From the NCBI RefSeq assembly GCF_029962835.1, contig NC_080590.1:67791501-67855500 (forward strand): DNA of 64,000 nt. Reading direction: 5' to 3'. The notes beneath the pieces were generated by a model that was not told where the DNA came from, made no database searches, and saw nothing but the letters and a program-made list of their open reading frames with translations. Source of the DNA: Magnolia sinica. Lineage: Eukaryota; Streptophyta; Magnoliopsida; Magnoliales; Magnoliaceae. Positions 12,496 to 24,600 of this stretch are shown here, piece after piece. Position 1 is the first letter of the stretch, and each line of letters begins with the position of its first letter. The position numbers and the translations under genes are program-made.

Positions 12496-12537
12496 TTGGC
12501 GTTGTATCGACGCCAAAATGATGACTCTTAACGGGAA
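12496..12537 (+). promoter_or_regulatory. leader hairpin plus second PBS-like motif, element 1
   Basis: TTTGGCGT and ACGCCAAA form a perfect 8-bp stem with a 7-base loop, directly followed by TGATGACTCTTAACGGGAA, a degenerate repeat of the PBS 95 bases downstream of it. Element 2 has the same arrangement at about 49224-49265. Confidence 0.55.
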
Positions 12538-12638
12538 CATCCTCCTCTTCATCTCCAAAATAAAGCACAAATTTATTCAAATCCCTATTATTGATATATT
12601 ATTGTCTTTCACAGGAATTACGATTTTATTTGATTGCA

Positions 12639-14575
12639 ATGGCTGCTTCTCTTGATAAAACAGTTTTCTACTTCACATTGACCGGATTTGTCATTGAGTA
12701 TGCTCGTGATAAATCTCTGAACCGAAAGAACCAGTACGTTTCGACCGTAAATAGCGCACCGCAAGCTATGACAGGAGTGATTTCCGCATCACCGATAGCT
12801 CAAGATAATGATGAAGAATGGATCATGGCACCTCCAAAGAAATCAAAGACCCGATCTCGTGTAGTTGTCAATCCAGCTTCGTTATGGATGATCAAAGGAC
12901 CAATTACGCGTAATGCTGTGAAGCGGAGCCCCGCACTTGCTTCACCTCTGTTATACCCAGGAAGATCTTCCAACTCCTTCCTTTACTTCGCAAGACTTTC
13001 CAGCCCTCCCTGTTGTAGCCACTCGATGCACCAGAAAGGAGAAAGGTAAGTCACCCTTAGAAAACGAATCGTTTTCTCTGAAATTTACCACACTGTCGCA
13101 AACGATGTCTCTGCAAGCTGCTATGCCAAGATCGCCAGGATCCTACGAAAGCATCAAAGGATCCAATAGAAATTCTTTCCCGTTAAATCCTCCCATGATA
13201 ACATACCCTTGCCCTACTCCAGCAACAACACAATCAGGAAGCGGAGAAGCCGCTGTATGCATGGCGGAGACGAGTCAAAATCCATTACCGTCTACGGACG
13301 AACACATAGTTGAGATGGTTCGTGCACAAACAACTTTAATGGAGGAATGCAGAAGCCTCCGAGAAGCATTGACTACTCTTGCTCACAATGTAGCCCAGGT
13401 CGTGGCTCATCCTGTGATGGCCACTGTAAATGGCCACGAACAGCAACCAGAGGGTTTGCAGCCACCAAGAGCAGGGTCGCATGGATCGGCTCCCGCAGCA
13501 AGAGTAATAACATAAGATGAGATACGACAAATAATAATAGAGGTCGTCAGAACTGAAAGAGACCGAGAACACCCTGGAAGGTTCCGATTCAGAAAGTCAT
13601 ATCCTTGAGAGGTAGAGGATGTGTCGTTCCCTGCAAATTTCAAGTATCTGGAATTTCAAAAATTCAATGGAGACGGATCTCTTGAAGAGCACCTCATGCA
13701 TTTTATCACAACCATGGGTAATTTTTCCATGGTTCCGCAATATTGCTTGCGACTGTTTGGGTCTTCTTTAATAGGGAAAGCATTTCGATGGTACTCCAGT
13801 TTAGCCCTGGAATCTATACGTACTTGGGAGCAAATGCAAGATGCTTTCATGGCAAATTTCTCCTCGTCTGATCGAGATGTTAGCATCACTGAGTTAGCTT
13901 TCGTACGACAGAGAGAAAACGAATCGGTAGAGAAGTTCATTGACCGATGGAAGACCTTGGGGGCATAGTGTAGACAATTACTTGAGGAGAAAGAACATGT
14001 AAAGATGTGCCTAAATTCAATGGAAACAAGAATTGCGTTCGATTTGACAAGTGCCGATATACGGGCTTTTCGCGATCTCGCCACAAAAGCCCATGCACTT
14101 GAAATGATGACCAAGAAAATACCCACATTTTAGAATGAAACAAGCCGAAGAGGAACGAGCAGATTAATAGCAAATGTCGTCGACTGAGAGAAGAAAAGAG
14201 ACTTTCCTCGCGACAGACAGAGCAGAAAGAAGGGAAGATACAGATCGTTACAACGGCTGAGTAAACGAAAAACGGCCTCGACCATACGATTCTCATGAAG
14301 GATGCGCGTTTGAAAAGGAAGACTTTATCCCCATGATGAGCCAACCACTGACCGTCGGAATGATTGAATTACTCCCATCAAAGCGCCCCGAGGAAGCTGA
14401 AAAGATCAAAGAAAGGAATTATTGCCATTATCATCGTTTGTTGGGACACCTGATAGAAAATTGCTTCATGTTGAAAAACATATTGCAGAGAATGATAAAC
14501 AGAGGCGAAATCATAATAGGAAAAGAGAGAAAGAAACAGAAAAGCAATTGTGAATATGTTGTCTATCTGAGACAC
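12639..14575 (+). pseudogene. gag polyprotein region, element 1
   Basis: Translation starts MAASLDKTVFYFTLTGFV at 12639, matching element 2. A frameshift falls near 12940. The core gag domain (Retrotrans_gag type) lies at 13621-14126: FQKFNGDGSLEEHLMHF, FRWYSSL, TWEQMQDAFMANF, ESVEKFIDRWKTLGA, then a stop at 13966-13968. A degenerate zinc knuckle, CHYHRLLGHLIENC, is at about 14423-14464. Gag would form the cytoplasmic virus-like particle. Stops and shifts mean no full-length Gag is made. Confidence 0.8.
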
Positions 14576-14811
14576 TGTGCATGAAGGGACAAAATACGAA
14601 GAAAGCAAATATGAACAATGCTTGCCGCCTGAATACCATGAGAGAAAGATGAAAGGAAGTTGCAATACAATCATCATCAAATCCTCCGATGAATCAACCA
14701 GGATACCGCTGACAAATACATGCAAAGCAGTGGTAATCACGCCGCGTTCTGGAAAAAGAATAACAAGTCCACTTCGGAAGTAGGAGCCTCAAATAATGCA
14801 AGGAGAAGCGT

Positions 14812-15405
14812 TTGAAATACTATCCAATAACGAAAGGAAAAGGGAAGAATAAAGTTGAAAGAGTAACCTATGACGTTGTATGTCATCTGAAGGGCATCCT
14901 CGCTTGCTTAAGCGTATATGATGCGTTACGACTGTCAGAGGACTTTGGACAGACCTTGATTCAAGCTCTGTCCGATAAAGTATCAGGGAGGCATTACTCG
15001 TTGAAATGGAAAGTACAGAATTGGTAGGGCTTGATGTGCCTAAAACAACTAAAGAAAATGATTGCATGTCTGTTGTTACCGTCTCTAATGATGATCTAAT
15101 TCGCGACAAAGAACATAATAGGCCATTGATGATTATCGGACATATTCGCGATAAGCAGGTCAGGCGAATAATGCTGGATAGTGGGTCTGCAGTAAATTTA
15201 TTGTCGTTGAAAGTATTAAACGAGCTTGGATACTGTTGTTCTCATTTGCATCCTAGCGGGATAATGATTCAAGGCTTTATTTAGGACGGACATCGGGCAT
15301 TGGGGAAAATCACGTTGACATTGGAAAAAGGAAAATTAACTACGAATGTCATATGTCATGTTATTGATGCAGTGACAATGTATAACCTCCTCCTGGGAAG
15401 GCCAT
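14812..15405 (+). pseudogene. aspartic protease region, element 1
   Basis: MLDSGSAVNLL holds the catalytic D(S/T)G at about 15177-15185, followed by LGYCCSHLHPSGIMIQGF, a stop, then YNLLLGRP, the usual distal hydrophobic-Gly segment of retroviral-type proteases. It would cleave the polyprotein. Broken by a stop after GF and by frame changes relative to gag. Confidence 0.75.
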
Positions 15406-15640
15406 GAATGCATTAGTATGGCATCATATCGTCTACTCTACATTAATGCTTCAAATATTGCAAGAAGGGAATTCAGTAGAAAGTGAAGGCCGACACGAAG
15501 CCTTGTACAAAGGCAAAATCCTTTTTCGCAGATGCAAGCTATTATGATGGATTCGCAACAGAAGACAAGAAAGGAAATGATGAAGATATGGCGATAGAAG
15601 ACAATCAAGGGCAATAGAGAACAAAGTTGCAAAAATTGAA

Positions 15641-17034
15641 TTGTCTGGGAAAGCAGACAAGAAAAAGAAATTTTATTTTGTTCCAAAACATTTAAGACAG
15701 CCTGGGCAGCCCCCTTTTACATTATTATCGCCGGAACAGATACCGATACCACGTGCTGAAAGAAATAGGCCATTTCCCGCCATGCCAAAGCAGTTTTGCG
15801 TCAAGTTTAGCTCAAGGAATCCTGAACCAATTGAATTCTATGTCCCTTCGGAGGAAGGAACGGAAGTAGAGAAGACTGATGACAAGGTGAATCGCGACAG
15901 GTTGGCGTCAGAAGATCTGAAGAGATACAGTCCGATCAGCAGGAAAATTATGTAGAATATGGGCTTTGATTGCGAAGAACTGACCGGGTTAAATAACGGC
16001 AAAGGAATACAGATCCTGATCGGTGTGAATGAAAGGAAACGAGAGAAATCTCGTGGACTGGGAGCATCTTCTTGCTCACAAGTAAATATGATCACTATCG
16101 TTCCAATGACTAATCAAGAGACAGATCCTGAAATAATCAAGCATCCTGAAATAGCTCCAAAATAGATGGAAGATGGGGGACAGCCGACGATCGACACTCT
16201 ACGAGAGGTAAATCTGGGAACAAAAGGACTGCGACAGACATACATAAATGCCAGTTTACCCGAACATGAAGCCGATCAATATATCAAGTTGTTAAAGAAA
16301 ACAAAGATGTGTTTGCTTGGACATATGCAGAGATGCTAGGCTTAGAACTATCAGTGGCGATGCATCGACTGAACATCTCCAAAGATAAGAAACCGATCAA
16401 ACAAGCACATCGGCGATTCCACCTAGATTTGATACCTTTGATAGAAGAAGAGGTAAACAAGCTGATTAAAGTCGGTTTCATAAGAGAAGTCAAATATCCT
16501 AAATGGATATCCAATATCATCCCCGTTAAAAAGAAAAGCGGACAAATCAGAGTGTGCGTTGATTTCAGAGATTTAAATGAAGTATGTCCAAAAGATGACT
16601 TTCCATTGCCTATAATAGAATTGCTGATTGACAACACAACAAAATATGCTATCATGTCTTTTATGGATGGATACGCTGGGTATAATCAAATATGAATGAC
16701 ACCCGAAGATGAAGTGACAACATTCAGAACTTCTCTCGGAATTTATTGTTACAAAGTCATGCCTTTCGGTCTTAAGAATGCCGACGCTACGTATCAGAGA
16801 GCAATGCAGAATATATTTCAGGACATGATGCATACACATGTGGAATGTTATGTTGATGATTTAGTAGTCAGGTCGGGCAATCATGAAGAACATCGTGAAC
16901 ATTTGTCTTCAGTTTTTTGTCGGCTCAGAAAGAAACAATTGAAAATGAATCCGACAAAATGTGCCTTCGATGTTTCATCAGGTAAATTCCTTGGCTTTGT
17001 CATTAGGCAGAGAGGAATCGAAATCGATCCATGA
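15641..17034 (+). pseudogene. reverse transcriptase region, element 1
   Basis: The linker KKFYFVPKHLRQPGQPP (from about 15660) precedes RT. RT core from 16309: KYPKWISNIIPVKKK, RVCVDFRDLNEVCPKDDFPLP, MSFMDGYAGYNQI, a stop at 16693-16695, then FRTSLGIYCYKVMPFGLKNA and the catalytic ECYVDDLVV with YVDD at 16849-16860, then LGFVIRQRGIEIDP and a stop. All catalytic motifs survive, but at least three in-frame stops and frame changes disable it. Confidence 0.85.
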
Positions 17035-17134
17035 AAAATCAGGGCTATTCTAGATATGCCACTGTTGAAGATAATTAAAAGAACTAAAAAGCTTGTAAGG
17101 AAAATTAGCATTTATTTGACGCTTTGTCTCCAAT

Positions 17135-17725
17135 TTGGTTGGAAGGTGCCAACCATTTGCTCATCTGATGAAGAAAGGAACAAAATTTATATGGTATCAA
17201 GCATGTCAGAAAGCATTCGACTCCATTAAAGAATTACTGAAACAACCTCCGGTGTTAGCAGCCCCTGTAAAAGGCAAACCTCTGATTCTATATATCTTTG
17301 CAGATGAAAATTCCTTAGGGGCTTTACTAGCTCAAGCAAATGAACAAGGAAAAGAAATCGCACTTTACTATCTGAGTCGAACTCTGATAGGTGCAGAATG
17401 TAATCATTCTCCTATTGAGAAGATATGTTTGTCGTTAGTGTTCGCGGTACAGAAATTACGGCATTACCGTCTTTCCCATGACATAATCCTGATCTTGTTA
17501 GTCGATCCGATAAAGTTCTTAATGACAAGGCCAATGTTGTTAGGGAGGCTAGCTAAATGGATGTTACTCCTCTTGGAGTATACAACCTCTTACGAACTGA
17601 CAAAAGCAATGAAAGGACAAGCGGTGACATATTTCTTGGTAGCTCATCCCGTTTCGGATAGTGAAATAATTTCAGATGAATTTCTAGATGAACAAGTATT
17701 ATTGATTGAATCTCCTAACTCATGA
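17135..17725 (+). pseudogene. first (gypsy-type) RNase H region, element 1
   Basis: KAFDSIKELLKQPPVL, then LILYIFADENSLGALLAQ (the family's usual first Asp region), YYLSRTL, ECNHSPIEKICLSLVFAVQKLRHY. This is the standard Ty3/gypsy RNase H after the RT thumb. The connecting segment 17035-17134 carries stops. Confidence 0.8.
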
Positions 17726-17728
17726 CAA

Positions 17729-18226
17729 ATGTACTTTGATGGTGCTTCTCGAACTTCAGGAGCAGGCGTTGGAATAATATTTATCAGTCCTTAAGGCGAT
17801 TTGTTATCATATTCCTTCATAGTGGGTACTACATGTACCAACAATGAAGCTGAGTATAATGTCCTCATCATGGGAATACAGATAGCACAAGAAATGAAGA
17901 TAAAAACCTTGCAAATATTTGGGGACTCTAAACTGATAATAAATTAGTTAACAACAGAGTTCGAAATATGAAAGAAAGAACTGTTACCATATTGCTGACG
18001 AGCACAACAATTGCTGGAATGGTTTAATGTTGAAATCAAGCATATACTGCGATGCGAGAATGCAAAGGCAGATGCTTTAGCCAGCTTAGCTGTAGCTTTA
18101 TCCTGCCTTGACCGAAGTCCCCTCCAGGTAACGATCGAAGAGCAGAGATTTTTGCCGTCACCAGAGCTCCTTAATGAGAATCTTGAAGGATTGCCGGTAT
18201 CGTGTTTAGAGATTATTGTAGATGAT
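17729..18226 (+). pseudogene. second (archaeal-like) RNase H region, element 1
   Basis: MYFDGASRTSGAGVGIIF, NNEAEYNVLIMGIQIAQEMK, IFGDSKLI and ENAKADALASLA give the D-E-D-D pattern of an archaeal/bacterial-type RNase HI. Having it after the gypsy RNase H is diagnostic of the Tat lineage. Interrupted by several stops (for example in the segment after GDSKLI). Confidence 0.8.
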
Positions 18227-18229
18227 TAG

Positions 18230-20273
18230 TGTCAGCCGTTTATCGATTATCTCAAATACAACATCCTTCCAGAAGATCCATCACGGAGGTTACAAATCAA
18301 GCAAAGATTGAAAAGATTTGTTATATGCAATGAAGTACTATACATGAAATCTTATAATGAAATGCTTTTACGATGCTTAGATACAGAGGAAGCAAACCAC
18401 ATATTACAAGAAGCCTTTTCAGGTGAATGAAGAGCTCATCAAGTTGGTCGAAATTTGTTTCATCCCATACATCGTATGAGATACTATTGGCCTTTCATGT
18501 TTAAAGATGCGATAGCTTACGCAAAGTGATGTCATGGATGCCAAGTGCATGGCGATATCATACACATTCCTCCTGAAGATCTACATTAGTTAGTAGCCAC
18601 TTGGGGATTGGATGTCATCGGCTGTATCTATCCTCCTTCATCCAAAGGACGATAGTATATTTTAGCAGCAGCAGATTATTTCTCCAAGTGGACTGAAGCA
18701 ATCGTGCTGCGCAATGTTAAAGAGAAAGATGTTGTAAATATTATTCGCCATGCAATCATATATTGTCATAGCATTCCAAAGAAAATCATTACTGATAACG
18801 ATACGCCTTTCAAAAATAAGAGCATGGAGAAATTCTGCAAAAAATTCGTTATTCAGCATTCATTTTCGACGCCTTATTATCCCTCGACCAATGGATTGGG
18901 AGAAGCCTTCAATAAGATGATAGTCAAGATATTGAAGAAAATCGTCACGGGGAATAAACATGATTGGGATGAAAAATTGCAAGAAGCCTTGTTGATGAGG
19001 ACATCAGACCCTTCGAAGTTTATCAAAGACGAAGGCGGCCGCCGAATACATCTTTATGGCTCGATGATGGTTCGTGGCACAACCAAGGAGGATTTTGAAG
19101 ACCTTACACGTGTCCCTGGATTAATTGAAGGCCCCACATTAGGAGGACACACGTGTAGGATGAGTTAGAAGACTGATTTGTTAAGCAGGATTTTTTTTAA
19201 AAAAAAATTATAGAAAGCTTTGTTTTGCGCTTTTTTTTTTCTTTTGTTATAGGGGTAGTTTAGACATTTTCTTTTAAAATCGAATTTTATAAATATGGTG
19301 TTTGCTACCCTAAACCTAATAATTTTTTTTAATGAAAGCTTGGTCCCTCCTTCCCCCTTTCTCTCTGTGGTGAGTTCTTCTCTTCCCTTAATCTCTTCTT
19401 CTAAATTCTATTTCTAGCCTTCCAACCTTCTTTTTATCTTCTATGTCTAGTATTCTTTGATTGCTATTGACCCTGAAAATCTGATAATTGATCCTAACCT
19501 TCTCTTAGATTTTCCAGCCGTCCCTATTCCAGAAATCTTTCGATTTCCTCGACTAGAGAAGCTGCATTGATTGTTGGATTGAAACCATGCAAGATCGGAA
19601 GGTCCCATCCCTCGCCGGATCCAATCCACGCATGATTTAAATATGGTACAGCAGGATTGTGATGATGGTTTGCAACCATTGCATGTTTCCCTTGTTATTA
19701 TCTTTACTATAATGTGAAATGTTGAATATTTCAATTGATTTGTTTAGTTTATTTTGCTGGATAATTTCTGTGCTCACACATGCATTCTACTTTAGACCAT
19801 CCTGCATCACTTGTGGGCTTATCGAACTACTCATCGGACTGCAACTAAAGCTACACTGTATTCACTTGTCTACGGTGTTGAAGCTGTCATCCCTATTGAG
19901 ACGCAAGTTGCGTCACTCAGAGTAACAATACGTGAATCAATCACAGATGATGAAAATGCCAAGATAAGGCCGATGGAGCTGGATATGCTCAATGAAAAAT
20001 GGCTAGTGGCGCAACAACGATTAGAATTGTATTAGACACGAATATCTGCCGCTTTCGATAAGAAAGTCCAGCATTGCTCTTTTAAGAAAGGCGATATGGT
20101 ATTGATGCTGAAAAGACCCATCGTGGTCACTCGCAGAACTGGGGGCAAATTCGACCCTAAATGGGACGGTCCATATGTAATAACTAAGTATACACGAACA
20201 GAGCCTATTGAGTCATAGATCAGAATGGAGAAGGTATCGGAAGACCCGTCAATGCTTCATTAAAAAATATTAC
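18230..20273 (+). pseudogene. integrase region, element 1 (split by a solo LTR)
   Basis: Remnants of the H2C2 zinc finger (RAHQVGRNLFHP, then CHGCQVHGD) at about 18430-18555, the core with LDVIG, ITDNDTPFKN and NGLGEAFNKMIVKIL (DDE with the usual 35-residue D-E spacing), and the C-terminal part KKGDMVLMLKRPIVVTRRTG, KFDPKWDGPYVI. An 817-bp solo LTR interrupts it at 18993-19809. Multiple stops. Would insert the cDNA into the genome. Confidence 0.85.
18993..19809 (+). mobile_element. solo LTR inserted in integrase
   Basis: Starts TGATG and ends CATCA (TG...CA with 5-bp inverted ends). Flanked by perfect 5-bp duplications CTTGT at 18988-18992 and 19810-19814. Removing it and one duplication restores colinearity with element 2 integrase (reading ...QEALWAYRTTHRT). 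Contains a possible TATAAAT near 19289. No internal region remains, so it is the product of LTR-LTR recombination. Orientation is inferred from the TATA-like box. Confidence 0.9.
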
Positions 20274-20279
20274 CCTTGA

Positions 20280-21310
20280 AGACTGATGAAGTTTTGATTA
20301 CGAAGATTATCACGAAAATCTATCCTAATCAAAAGGGGGCAAGACATAGTATTATGAAAAAGCCTTAACAAATGGCAAGCCATGTATTCTTCTCCATATA
20401 TGAATAAAAAGACAAATTCGCAAGCATATCACCATTCTTCGAAAGAAAGCTCTCTGGATCAACAAAATATTATTGCCCATTATTGTCGCCAATCATCGCC
20501 AATCTGATATATTACTCTAATTACAAATATTATCATATTTTATCATTTACGGCAGTGGAGAGCGCAGGCCAACCACACGTAAGCCCTACATTATTAGCGA
20601 TGACGATTTATCATTTACGGAAGCGGAGAGCGCCCATGAGGCCAATCACGTGTAAGCCCTATATTATCAACGATGACGATTTATCATTTATGGCAGTGGA
20701 GAGCGCCCATGAGGCCAACTACGCGTAAGCCCTATAATATCATACGGGCAGCAGTGAAAAGCCAGTGGCCTTAAAAAGCCCGTGAAGGCAATCACATGCT
20801 TAGACCCATGCAGGTAACAGAGAGCGCCCATGAGGACAACCACGCGTGAGACTAATGTCGTTTGTTTAGTTTTTGGCAACACCATGAGGGAAGGTAAGAG
20901 AAAATGCCCTCTCATGAATGGGTTAGACCTTGCAGGCAAAGAAAAAGCGGGCTGCAGCGTGCACTCTTTGGCTTGTCTATAGATAGGCCAACCATGCGTA
21001 AGACTTCCCAGATTCATAGCTCGATTTCAATAGAAACTCATGGGGAAGGGTTGACCTCTAAATGATCCGCCCCCTCATTAATGGACTGGCGACCTTGGAT
21101 TTGGTACCCAAATAGGAAGCCTTGTGCGCCTCGTGAACTATAGAGAGTTATTGTGGCCAACCCTGTGCATAAAACCTACCGAGTTCACTGCCTCGGTAGC
21201 TTCACTGGGCCCCTCTGATGGATCGTGGTCTGTGAACTTCCCGGCTGCGATGGTTCAGCGAACTCACAAGAGTTACAGAGACCGGCTCCAACTACTTGAG
21301 AGTTTAAAAA
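20280..21310 (+). other. post-integrase noncoding region, element 1
   Basis: Holds three tandem units of about 70 bp (about 20546-20750; each with GAGAGCGC..., GGCCAA.CAC..GTAAGCCCTA, GATGACGATTTATCATTTA), then sequence shared with the relics at 10.2-10.7 kb and 63.8-64.0 kb. Conserved in order but not protein coding. Confidence 0.7.
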
Positions 21311-21655
21311 ACTATGATTGCTCCAACAACTTAAGAGCTTAAACTGTGTATGGTGCCTTTAGAGTTAATTAAACTACAAATTAGTTCCGCCCATCCAAAT
21401 GAATACCACATAGGTGACACTAACAATAAGATGTGTTGTTGCCTCATTATATTGCAAATTGCATATCTTATCAAGAATGCAATTATAAATCTCGAACCGA
21501 TGAATCAAAATCTAACCTATGTATTTGTTCGTTTCGCAATATTCTTGAAAGAACATGCTCATCATGCTATGATTATAATTTAGAAAACACTTTGGAGAAG
21601 AAATATTAGAATTCCATTTATATCAAGTTGAAATACATGATCAAAATCAAAATTT
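21311..21655. other. spacer between 3' leader and antisense gene
   Basis: AT-rich, nothing recognised. Would contain the 3' end of the antisense transcript. Confidence 0.5.
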
Positions 21656-24600
21656 TTACAAGTCCTCTGAGACACCTAAAGCTGTCACGTATTTTTGCAA
21701 ATCTTGCTTTAACTGAACTTGAGCAGCAACACTCGTCAGTTTTGCTTCGAGAATGATTTTAGCCTGATCAGGTGCATCAGCTAGCTCTCTCTCCAAAAAA
21801 GCAACGGTCTCTTCATTCTTGGCTATCTCAGATTTTTCAAGCTTAGTGATACAGACATTAACTTCCATGTCCGCTTTAACCTTGCTTATGTTCAACTCTT
21901 CTTCTTATTCTCGGACTTCAAGCTGGGTTATCCGCTCCTTCAAAAAGGCTATTTGATCTTTGATAATCTTCCTGTTCTGATTGGAAGCCTTCAGCTATTC
22001 TTGAAGGGATTTAGATTTGTCGTTATAACCTGATATGACAGTTGCAGTCTGAGAAACCTTCTCCTTGAGGGATGCCAATTCTCTCTGACGCTCTAAAATC
22101 TCCGGAGCAATGACTATGTTGCGTGATGATTCCAAATGATTCAGCGAAGCACAAAAATGAGTTAAAGAGTCGTGCAGAGGAAGAATATTTATGTGCGATA
22201 CCCTCGTTGCGTGATCAAGAATGGCTAATGCACTGTTCAGATAAAGCCATTATTCGGGATCCTTAACATGCATATAGCAGAAGAGATAACATTCTTAAAT
22301 AGCACGAGCATATAAGGAAGAACTTTGTCTAAAGAAAGCTTTTTCGTTATGTGGCCACTGAGAAGATCGGACATCTCCGAGAGGAGGAGAAGCGCTTTGT
22401 TGGACCTGTACTTGAGGTGAAACAAATCTTGTTTGAGAACGGGTTCTCGGAGAAGAACGACTCGACCTTGCCGTAGGAGATATTGTAGTTGTAGCTTGGT
22501 CCCTGATATCTTCCCTTACCCCTCGAGTAGGAGTATATAAAGTGGTGGTTGGAACTTCAGGAATTTGTGGCTGATTTGGAGAAGCAGTTGTGGCAGACTG
22601 TCTCTCTGATTGTCTTATGAGGTCCAAAGAAGCCCCATAAGCTATCCACTCCTCCAAAGTAGTAGCAGGCTTTATTTGCCGGATGGGTTCCTCCGAGGAA
22701 ATTTTCAGACAAACTTGACCGGGAGCAGCAACATGGTCTCTTTCAATGATATAACCAATGCCTTGTTCTGGCCTGTAGTTTCTTATCCTAGGAGGAGGAA
22801 TCCAAACAGGCTGATCCATCGGATAGCAGTTACGCACAAGATGGAATTGATGTGTCCAATATGGCATCCAAACGTAGGAGGCTTGAACTTGATGGTTGTA
22901 GTCGGGGAGAACGAAGCGGGAGCCGAAATTTCTGGCCAACGGTTGTTTCCATATTAGAGCCCAGTTATAGGGACCTACTTCGTAGCTCCTCATTATTCAT
23001 GTGACGGCTTCCCCGTCTTGTGGTGCAATTTGATCATAACTAAATTGTCGTGTAAACCTACTCGGGTAGTAAGGCTCACCCCAAAACTCATTGCCTTCTT
23101 GTAGGGGGAGACTACTTGATCTGATGTAGATGAAAAATGTTCGCTCGATTGGCTCCAAGTCATTGTTATCTACTGCGTCTCTGTCTTCAGCTTGGTGAGA
23201 CGGGGAATTGGAAAAAGTTGATAGAATCTGTCCCTTCGATCTTGTCAACTATCTAGTCGTATGTCTTCTTTGTCATTTTACTTTGCTGATAGTGACATAA
23301 AGGGAGATGCTCTGGGTTGACGTAAGCTTTCTCGAGATCGCCATACGTCCATGGAAGGTATACACCTAGCTAACCAGAGAAGTAATGCTAGGCTGTATAC
23401 GCTGATGAAGCTCCAACGACTGGACTTGAATAATGTGTCGCAACATCCCCGAAGGCTCTATATATAGAGCAGAGAATAGGAGGAGCTAATGAATATTTTG
23501 TGCCTTAGGTCATTGGTCCAGCAGCTACAAACAGAGTTGACCGGATAACGTCTGCCCATTTTGAACTCGGTAGTACCACTAGGCTGAGCCAATAAGCGAG
23601 GAAAGCGGCTAATTCAACATTAGAGTTATAATCTGCCGAACTCCTTATTTTGCGCCTGAGGTTCTCTACATCTTGTGAATGGCTGCTCGAGAAACTGTGA
23701 AAAGAACGAAAGATGTCAAAAATATATAGTGCAAAGATATATGCTTCCGAATATACATAGACGAAAAGAAGTCAAAGAATGTACCGCAAGTCTCTTGTAA
23801 AGTGCGCGAGCCATTGGAAAGGTGATATCTTTCAGATGTCAGGGAATTTAGACATCTCACGAAAGAGTTCTATGGTTGTTGCAGAAATCGAAGGCGATCT
23901 TTCAGGATTGAAATAAGCAAATTCTTCATTGGTGGGGACAAATTCATTGAAGAAACGTCCTGTGACAGGAAGTCCCACCATGCGATGAAGATCCCATAAG
24001 GTTATACTCACTTCGCCTATGGGCAGGAAGCCCTCATACACCATGGTATCTTTGCAAAAATGGTCGGAAGTAGCTTCAATATCATTGTACAAATCGACGT
24101 TGGCCAAGACTTGCGTGTATTTCCTCAGAATAGCTTTTGCCCATGCATTGTAGTAAAAGCGATGAGAAAGGAAGCCACGCGTCCGAAACTCTTCGTTACC
24201 CCACACAGAATCTCTATTACGGAAGCACTGTTGAACAGTCTCGAAATAGTGAGTGGGGTAGAGAGTATGAAGATTATAACATGGGATTAAGAATCACATG
24301 TAGGATATTTGGCCTGTCTTATGTTGCAATCCTCTCTCCAAGGAAAAGCCTTCTAAGATCTTTGGCTCCTTGATAACCCAATTAGCAGTATAAAGGAGTC
24401 TATTCTGTGCCATTTGGTCAGATGGCTTGCTCTGAAGCATGGAGAGATGGCGATGAAGACTCATTGGGATAATGATCGTCTCATCCTTGTAAGGATTTTT
24501 GAACTTGATCACCTCTTGTTGAATTTTGACGCTATCCCATATGTTCTGATAACCTTTCTTACTCTGTTCTTTAATCTTCTCTTGTATAATCTCCCCTTTG

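Noticed and set aside
22610..22957. Plus-strand ORF of 115 codons opposite the PMD tail
   Set aside because: Shadow of the minus-strand coding sequence, no family motif.
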